NCBI GenBank assembly: GCA_032622095.1
Contig: CP136062.1
Span: 55,597,849 to 55,661,848 of the forward strand
Direction of reading: 5' to 3'
Source of the DNA: Siphonodentalium dalli
Taxonomy: Eukaryota; Mollusca; Scaphopoda; Gadilida; Siphonodentaliidae
DNA: 64,000 nt
Both the position numbers and the translations under genes were made by a program. Shown in pieces: positions 56,443-64,000 of the stretch (its first letter is position 1; the number at the start of each line of letters is the position of its first letter). Under the pieces are notes generated by a model. That model saw nothing but the letters and a program-made list of their open reading frames with translations, made no database searches and was not told the DNA's origin.

Positions 56443-56585
56443 AATATACGCATAGTGTTTCTGAATAACATATTTAATCCGCTCGTGGGATTAGCGATTT
56501 ACACCACTCACTGAAGCTCGTGGTGTAAATCGCCAATCCAATACGTGAATTAAATTTGCTATTCAGAAACACTATGCCTATATTC
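56443..56585. mobile_element. Hairpin MITE, copy 2
   Basis: Ends AATATACGCATAGTG and CACTATGCCTATATT, with arms GTTTCTGAATA / TATTCAGAAAC and GATTTACACCACT / TGGTGTAAATC. The plan is the same as copy 1 but arm sequences differ, and each copy remains self-complementary. Confidence 0.75.
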
Positions 56586-56781
56586 TATATATATTTTTGT
56601 TGTTGTTGAAAAATTAACTCTACAACGTTCGATCAGGGGATCTGTATAATTCTAGTCTGACTTACCACGGCCATACGATAGCGTAATTAACAAACCAAAG
56701 CTTAGTCACATGTGTATTCATAGTAAGTGTTTTTTTATCATTTGCCACATCCTCCTAAAATGGTATATATTAGTTGACTTG

Positions 56782-56915
56782 AAACATATTTTATTTGTAT
56801 AATATACAAAAGGGATTGGGGCACAAGTTTTTACAACTTATGAAGCCCCTCTCCCGATACAATAATAACATACATGTAATCAAGATGACGGTATAAACGT
56901 ATTTACATGATGATC
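56782..56915 (-). mobile_element. 3' tail fragment of the 51.5-54.5 kb LINE family
   Basis: AAACATATTTTATT, GGGATTGGGGCACAAGTTTT, ACAACTTA and CAAGATGACGG follow in the same order as in 51488-51600. About 130 bases are alignable and diverged. No coding part remains, so it is a severely truncated older copy in the same orientation. Confidence 0.7.
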
Positions 56916-59900
56916 AGTTTTGAGATATATAATTTTTAGTGCCTGCCAGAGGTTGTGGAGATTTGTGTTTAAAACAATGTGGCTATATATTCATTTGGAG
57001 GTCGAACTGCTGTGGTATACAATGATGTTGGTGTTAACTTGTAAATACATGTACATGAAACGTGTTTTACCAGTAATTCGAGAATATCCTTGAACATATT
57101 AACAGAAGGCATGATTTGACATTATCTTTGTCTAATTATTTATTATCGCCCCTTCCTGATCCGGTTTTTGTTCGACAACCCTTTTTAAATTTTGGCAATA
57201 TTTCTCTATGTTTTCGGCTATTGGGATTCAATAAGACTTATAAGATTCGACAAGAGCTGTGGCAAATTATGCAGCCACTTCACCCCTGTGAGCCAATAAA
57301 ATGAATGCTACCAGATTAATTGACAATCTAATGTTCTTAATCAATCTAGAAAGATATTGTCAACAAGGCGGAGCATTCTCGTGTTACCCTGGGGCCGGCT
57401 TTCGTAAACTGTAAATGCTGGAACTCATGGGCATGATTGAATTATCTCAGTTGTGGGGATGTCTTACTTAAAATGTCCAGCAGTATCTACTGTAGTATCT
57501 ACTTGGTGCATGATGGATGGTGTCCAACTGTTGGATATTTCAATTGATGGCCATTTCAGTTCGAATATTTGATTGCAAGTGGGACATTATTCGACTTTGG
57601 GACCGTGTTTGGTCTAAAACAAAATTTTAAACTAACAGAACAGTTTCGACCTAATTTTAGGTGTGACATTTAACATCAATGTCATGTCTACGTGGCATTT
57701 CCAACTGCTGAAGAATTTGGCCAAATTTGGGGAGGGTGATATCACCCCACCCTGATCGAAATAAGTTGAAACATTTCTAAGCATGTTCAGCTGATAAGTT
57801 CAATGAGCAGTCCAAGCATGTCAAATGTGTGTTAATTATCAACTGAACATCGCTCCACACGAACCAATGGGAATCAAGTGACTACTACGTGGCGACTAGT
57901 CATCGAATAGTTACAGATGGTTTAGATCATGACACGAACCACTACTCTGGCTACACCAGTAGAGATCACACTCCAAGTGTTCAAAACCAAGCTAAAAACT
58001 ATACTTATAAAGAGCGTTCCATTTGCATATGCATTTTTATACACTTATCTCTATGCAGTTCATGTTATATTTAGGTCATTTTTCCAGTTGAATCCCTTCA
58101 TACACTGATAATGAAATTCGGAGCCCAGTCCTATATATGTAACAGTCGCATCTTAATTCAAAATTTTGCTATCCTTTATTAATGGTAAGTGCATTACAAT
58201 TCGTGCAATTATGTACGATATGAGCATAGCTGTAAAACACCACTAAATTTTTAATCTCGCAGTACAACCAATGCATAGGCATACACTTTTATTTAAAAAT
58301 AAGAAATTTTCCCGATAGTACAATTAGGAATGTCTATTTATATGGTTTTTTTTATATAATTCTTGTATAGTATAATTTAGTTGCGTATGGCTTGGTGTGT
58401 GACCCTCGTGGTATTTATATCCCTATGATTTAAACTTGCTGAACGGTTTGACTGGTACGCTGCCGTTCTATACTTATTCTATATTTATGTTGACATTCAA
58501 AATTGTCCGTGTGGCGCTTCGGAGTGTGTACCTAGGGTTATTACGCACATTTGTCCATGTTACCGAAGACAGGTTTACCCCTGTACTCTACGGTGTTCTC
58601 AGCCCTGAATCTCTATATTGTTGCAACAGGTAATATACTTCATCCTTAATCCACAGTGGAGGATGGTCCCAGCTCGATAACTCGTGTTGTTTGTGAATTG
58701 TGTTAGCCGATATCGCAATAAACATTGAATTGGTTACCCAGGATAAATACCATCCATGGTTGTAACCAACGTAATGCACAATTGCCTGGCGTGTGGGAGT
58801 GTGGCTACATGTATACTTGTAAATACGTGGTGGAGTTAAAGTTTAAACATTTGTGATGGTACGTGCTTGTCATGTTGACCTAAGACTCTTTTAATAATAG
58901 CTGTTAATAAAATGTCCAAAATGGGAGTGTCATGAACTTGCTGATAAAGTGATATAATACCGAATAGCTAGATACTATACATCCAGATCTTATTATAAAA
59001 ACTAGAAATGATCATGTTAGATTCAATAATGTGACCTCTGCTTATAGTCAACAGTTTTGGAGCCATACACACCGGTTTCGTGCCAAAAATTCAACATTTC
59101 TATTACTTTCATTTTGTGTTCAGAAATTGGCGTTTCGTGGTTCATGTGTATTATTACATGTAACGGTGTCGACGCCCAGTTCCGCCCACGTGGTGCGCAA
59201 GCATATTCAAGCATACACAATTACCAGGTATGCACATGCACGTACACTTCGTAAATCGTTAACAGCGGAATATCGCCACCAGTTCAGCACTAGTAGGAAT
59301 GGGTTAATTTCTGAATTTCGGCATTAAAGTGATGAGAAACACTCCGGCAGGGTGATCAAATAGAAATTGAGGATATTCTTGCTCAAAGTAGGTATTTGTT
59401 ACTAATATTTATACAAATTAACGATAAACACTGTCAATCTTATATATTAGTTAAATGCAATGACTCTCGATGGCGAAATAATTTGTGTTATATTATCGCC
59501 GATAGTTGCGGACCGATTCGATATGTAAATATTTACAATTTTCCGTAGTTCAGACGATGGAGTGGTATGGTTTATTTCTTTGAACTTTTCGGCGATGTTA
59601 GTAGAATGGTACATTCCCCATGTTGGCATATCGCCTGAGTACTAACTTATCAATTTCACGCAACCGAACAAGTTCATAATATGTCTTTATATAATTATCT
59701 ATACCGATATATGTTTCTGATAGATCATTGGTGAATTGTTTCTTGCCCATGTTTCAATCTTTTTCATACAGGTTTGGACGTGGGGACAATCCCATAAACT
59801 GTAAAACAAATGTTTTCATGTATGTTTTGACAAGGAGTGAAAAAGAGTCGACTCGAAGGTTAGCTGTCGTCTTGTATTAGTTTTAAAATATTGATTGCTG

Positions 59901-60364
59901 GAGGACATGCGAGAGCAATAACAAGGAATAGCAAACGAGTAGCATTAACTGAGGTTTTGATTCATTGTATTACTGCTTGATTATAGAGTATATTCCATTA
60001 GCTGACCTATATATTTATTTGACCAAATGAAGATGATCAACACATTGACATGTATTATTCAATGGTGCCTTCTCGTGTGGTATTAACAAGTCTCGTACAA
60101 CAGAGCAGCTTTTGTCAACGACACAAACAGAATGAATTAACTAGAATAAATAAATAAATAACCGTTTTGAATACGATATCACCCCTGGTCAAGCGCTAAT
60201 GTGATTTATTGCTGGTGGGATCTGCTGGATTGCTATGATGCTGGTAGCGAAAACTGATGCCATTAAGAAAAGGTGGCGTTATTTTTTCAAAATTGTCATT
60301 TTCGCCGTGTTCAGATAATCTGAACATATCCATGAGAAACCAGTAAGTGTCAAACAATAATACC
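56916..60364. other. No exon or repeat recognised
   Basis: Several short ORFs (57116-57304, 57889-58074, 58436-58633, 59031-59327) lack domains, splice context or repeat identity. Later exons of the PAN gene might be hidden here but could not be supported. The + frames at 59031-59327 and 59057-59254 overlap and their sequence is also open on the minus strand. Confidence 0.4.
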
Positions 60365-60680
60365 ATGTTTTGTCACAACATGCAAATGCAGAGACGTAGT
60401 GACACGGAAGACATGGGCGATACGAAATACCAAAGATATAAGCGTTAATAATTAAAGTAATACCGAGTGTACGTCAAACTAATCGTGGGGGGGGGGTATT
60501 CGTACGAGTTGCGTGGGCATTTGCTTTGTCGGCGAAATCCTGCAGTTAGTGTCCTGAAAAGTGGCAAATTTAGTAGCCCGCCCTCTCACCTCACCACACA
60601 ATGAACAAATGTAATCAACGACAGGCCTTTTATAGCGCAGACGACAACTAACAGATAGTTAAAGCACAATCCCTAGGAAT
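60365..60680 (+). mobile_element. Uninterrupted relative of the 31.96-34.17 kb repeat
   Basis: It matches 31965-32264 then 34121-34160 in order (AACATGCAAATGCAGAGACG, a poly-G run at 60486-60495, TACGAGTTGCGTGGGCAT, GTCGGCGAAAT, TAGCGCAGACGACAACTAAC). At AACGACAGGCCTTTT it lacks the 1.86-kb insert. Confidence 0.65.
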
Positions 60681-61988
60681 CACTGCTTGTTAAGTATAGT
60701 AATTAATAATATGAAGTCAATATACTATAGAAATATAAGTTGGGCAAATAAAAATTATGTGAGATGGATTTTCATTGGCAGATGATTTGTACGAAAATAC
60801 ACAGTACAAATTGTCATGCCACACAAACAATCGCCCATTCTGAGTTTATGTAATCATATTCCGTACTTTTTTTTATTGAAACGCTTGTGCTTTCAGATTG
60901 TTTCTATCTTTCCCCATTACCAGAAAATACCTGTTACTCGAATATTAATTCAGCACAAAGTGGTGGGATTCCTCAGGAATTTTGATAAAATCACCCAATC
61001 TATACATATTTCTTTCACGAATTGCCAACCGGTGATGAAAAAATACGACATAAAACAAGTACTCTGAGAACGAATTCGGCTCGCATTGATTACCAGATTA
61101 TTGGCTACAATGCCAAATTCTCACTTGGATAATCCGAATAGTAGGGGTTATGGTGGAGTAAACGCACATCGGATGTGCAGAAATTGGCTCTACTAACTAC
61201 ACGCGTTCCCACCAGTTCAATATGCGATGTCCGGGACCCGGTTCATATTTTAGTCAATTGTTCGGCTACGCTGGAAAAGCTTGGAAGAAAGATATTGAGA
61301 ATTTGCATTAAGGAATGGGTAATAGGGAACTGAATCGATAACTTACTGCTTTTGTAGAATTACGTCACTCGAAGGATCGACACCACTCCGCAAAATGCGA
61401 ATATATGGATGAAAAAATACGATTTCTGTACAACTCCGATAAGGTAGAGATTATATGACCTAACGAGCGCATTAAGAGAAATTTACTTAATTGCCATATG
61501 TGAAATGTGATTAGGTAGTTGCATTTTTTCCTACGAAAAATCGACTTGTCTGTTTTAGTGGTACATCACGGTGGGTGTTCTTCAGCCAATCAGTGATGGT
61601 ATGCATAATAACAACATCTGAGGTTGCCTAACTGGTAGCTCTCTCTATGTAGTATAGGTAATAGATTTATTTATTATATTTTAATCAAGTTGAATATTAC
61701 ATGGTCAGTGATTCCCAGGACCGTGGTTAAAGAAAATAAAGAATAGAAGTGTAGTGTGCTCTCCATGCAATTAACCCACGATTAACACATAAGTCAATTT
61801 GAATGGCACGATTAACACAAATAAATGCGTTAAACTATCCATGTGTTAACCCTTTACAAAACGCCCAGAAAAATGGTCCAAATCAAACTTCAACAGCCTA
61901 AATTATCTTGGGTCTGTCTCAATAGAACCATACAAATATGGATATCATTGGAACCGGCTCATTGACCACATTGTGATAGTTACAGTTA
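60681..61988. other. Unassigned; possible LINE C-terminal relic near 61150-61320
   Basis: A + frame at about 61165-61310 reads LTTRVPTSSICDVRDPVHIL and VNCSATLEKLGRK, reminiscent of the Cys/His tail of LINE proteins, but it is too short for a firm call. GATTAACACA repeats occur at 61780-61820. Otherwise nothing is recognised. Confidence 0.3.
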
Positions 61989-62286
61989 TGCCCTGTGTCA
62001 ATGCATTATCTTATATATGCGAGTCGACCATAGGTCGCCTCGCATATATAAGAGAATGCGTTGGCCTAAAATAAATTCATTTTTTAACACTTTTTACCAT
62101 TTTCTCTTACATTCTTTAACAATTTTATAATTTTTTCTTTCATTTTTTAACAATTTTTATAATATTTTTCTACATTCTTTGACAATTTTATCATTTTTAA
62201 TATGTGTTAAGCCAATGCATTATCTTATATATGCGAGGCGACCTATGGTCGACTCGCATATATAAGAGAATGCATTGGCACAGGGC
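61989..62286. mobile_element. ~300-bp element capped by two 66-bp palindromes
   Basis: Each end is a near-perfect palindrome (61999-62064 and 62212-62279: ATTATCTTATATATGCGAG, GTCGACCATAGGTCGCC, then mirror). The outer tips GCCCTGTGTCAATGCAT and ATGCATTGGCACAGGGC are inverted to each other. The middle is strongly strand-asymmetric, T-rich, with about four ~32-base units (CATTCTTTAACAATTTTATA). Nothing is encoded. Confidence 0.8.
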
Positions 62287-62471
62287 CGTTTTGTTGGGTA
62301 AAGGGTTAACCGACTATGGAGTATTGATTGGTATTCACAGGACATGGTATGTGAATACCATGGATAATTGATTGGTATTAACAGGACCAGGTTGGTAAGA
62401 CTGACCACACATTGAATTGGTATGAGAAACTCAGCTCTGATTGTAAGTTTGGGTGTTATAAATATGCTATA

Positions 62472-62564
62472 AGCACGGCGTCCGATTAATAAGCGAAATA
62501 AACATCGCGCGCGCCCTCCGGGAGCTTGTGATCGTTATTTCGCATATAAATCGGACGCCGTGCT
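62472..62564. mobile_element. Hairpin element with GC-rich loop
   Basis: AGCACGGCGTCCGATT (62472-62487) and AATCGGACGCCGTGCT (62549-62564) are exact reverse complements, extended by AAGCGAAATAA / TTATTTCGC with small bulges. The loop contains CGCGCGCGCCCTCCGGGAGC. Confidence 0.85.
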
Positions 62565-62802
62565 CATAACGTATATTTAGAAATAATAAAAATGGCGTTA
62601 ACCTGAAGATCGGCCAAAAGCCGTGAAAGGCCTCGTTGTATACCAAAAATATGTGTTTGTGTTTATTCACATTTGACCTATATATATATATACTTTTTTG
62701 TAACGGCATCAGTTTGACAAACCAGTATCATAACAATTCCGCAATATCACCAACAACATTGCATAGCAGACTAGCAGGATGCCTTAAGACCCAATTCTCC
62801 GA

Positions 62803-63000
62803 ATGTCCGTTATTACGAAGGATCTATACCACGAACGTCCAATATTCCGAAGGCTAGATACTCCGAAGGTCCGATATTCCGAAGTATTAATAGCCCGAAG
62901 GTACAACAGTCCGAAAGTCTAATACTCCGAAGGTCTAATACTCTGAAGTTTGTATACTCCAAATACCGCTTACTCTGATACTCTGTACTCCGAACGTATG
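62803..63000. repeat. Degenerate ~16-base tandem repeat (TCCGAAGG phrase)
   Basis: About a dozen variants of ATACTCCGAAGGTCTA (TATTCCGAAGGC, TACTCCGAAGGTC, AGCCCGAAGGTAC, CAGTCCGAAAGTC and so on) follow each other with 12-18 base spacing. The 158-codon minus-strand ORF 62813-63289 partly reads through it (RSIRLSDC, RNIGPSEY, RGIDPS) and is not a gene. Confidence 0.8.
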
Positions 63001-64000
63001 ACGGTGTAAGACGGGTTTCAGTGTGTGCAGGCCTTTGATTGACGCTTTTAGGGATCAATTTACATATGCATTGTTGTGGCTGTGTGGTGGGGTTCTGAGA
63101 TAACGCATCGCCCCGGTGGGTCTTAGGGGAGTGCAAACCTATTCCGTGAGCGTTCAGACTACCACGATTTAATCGTAAGTGGAGGAATCTGGCCCGACAA
63201 AATCGTGGATAGTTTGTTTTACTCGCGATCTTGCCGTGAGCATGCGCAGTCCAACTATCAGCGATATGGGACTTATCATGGGGCGACATAGGTTCAATAT
63301 TATTTCGAGATATATGTCACCTCCAAGATAATCAGGATAAGAATGTGGATAAATGAGATACATGTATATTGTGGAAACTCCGATCGATGGTTTTTTGACT
63401 ACCTGCAACGCAAATATCAGACACGACTTATTCCTTCAGGAAAAAATGGCAATTGATGAGTCTATGGTAAAATGTCTATACTAGATACACTTAACGCGTA
63501 GTTCTCTTATAAAATGGTATTCAGAAAACAAGTTCAACAAACGAACATAGATTGTTTGTTGACTTTATCGTCTAAACATTTCCAAACAATGAATATGAAC
63601 CCTTCAGCAGTTGTAACTTATTTTCGTCTGAAAGTCTTCTGCTGGTTTATCCTGAACATCCCTCCAGATATGTAATATATCATTCAAATGTATACTGTTA
63701 TAACTGACGGGAGAATCATATAGTATATATGGGTTAACAGCCTCACTTGGAATGGTAATTGAGTTAATTTCAACCATAGGTGTCCATCTGCACCCCCACC
63801 CCACCCCCGTTCAAACACATCTTTAGCATTTTGTATCACGACACAAAATTGCAAATTACGACGTCATTTGAATTGGTTGACATTGTCCATAGTGACACAC
63901 TCAATTTCCGTATGTAATTACCACGGTGGGGAAATCATGTGGTTTCGAGGTTGGTGAGGACCACGCTTTCAAAATGGCCGAGTCCAGTGCAAACGCACAC
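63001..64000. other. Unassigned right end of window
   Basis: Only short ORFs without domains are present. C-rich CACCCCCACCCCACCCCC lies at 63791-63808. Nothing else is supported. Confidence 0.45.

Noticed and set aside
61150-61320. LINE C-terminal Cys/His relic
   Set aside because: Only about 45 residues with loose resemblance; kept as a remark, not as an element.

Overview
The window is non-coding-rich, AT-rich eukaryotic nuclear DNA. Splice signals, a tRNA-derived SINE, non-LTR, DIRS-like and Gypsy-like retrotransposons, Helitron-like elements and many foldback repeats rule out a prokaryote. The mix of LINE families, RFX-box/AAGGTCA repeats, and PAN and C-type lectin exons fits a marine lophotrochozoan, probably a mollusc; that placement is inference. 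No complete host gene is visible.

Host coding evidence is confined to two exons, both on the + strand. One is the last exon of a C-type lectin-like protein (14685-14890). The other is the first exon, with signal peptide and PAN/Apple-like domain, of a secreted or membrane protein (55140-55439) whose remaining exons probably lie downstream, perhaps beyond the window. They cannot belong to one gene in this order, because a terminal exon precedes an initial one. A few short ORFs are listed at low confidence.

Layout. 0-16 kb: minisatellites, a SINE, a LINE 3' fragment, small foldbacks, a cluster of GTAACAGTAGGGACA motifs and the lectin exon. 15.8-19.3 kb: a 1.06 kb palindrome abutting three head-to-tail Helitron-like elements on the minus strand. 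19.46-30.57 kb: a large inverted structure whose two outer ends are both Helitron-like 3' ends, with tandem arrays and RFX/AAGGTCA-bearing repeats inside. 30.6-32 kb: a minus-strand LINE fragment. 32-34.2 kb: a repeat with a 1.86 kb insertion, revealed by an uninterrupted relative at 60.4 kb. 36.7-37.5 kb: a solo Helitron-like element.

38.2-49.5 kb holds a palindromic element with ~1.7 kb arms and Gypsy gag/protease remnants in its spacer. A 5.19 kb DIRS-like element (38664-43850) with split direct repeats A1-B1A2-B2 interrupts its left arm. 50.1-50.9 kb: decayed reverse transcriptase. 51.5-54.5 kb: a 5'-truncated but otherwise open non-LTR retrotransposon with a 12 bp target-site duplication. 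55-64 kb: the PAN exon, related hairpin MITEs, a palindrome-capped 300 bp element and degenerate tandem repeats.

The most interesting material is structural: nested insertions whose exact boundaries can be read from inverted arms and empty-site relatives, tandem Helitron junctions (CTAG|TC), and a DIRS-like element whose 206 bp repeats are identical although its reverse transcriptase is broken.
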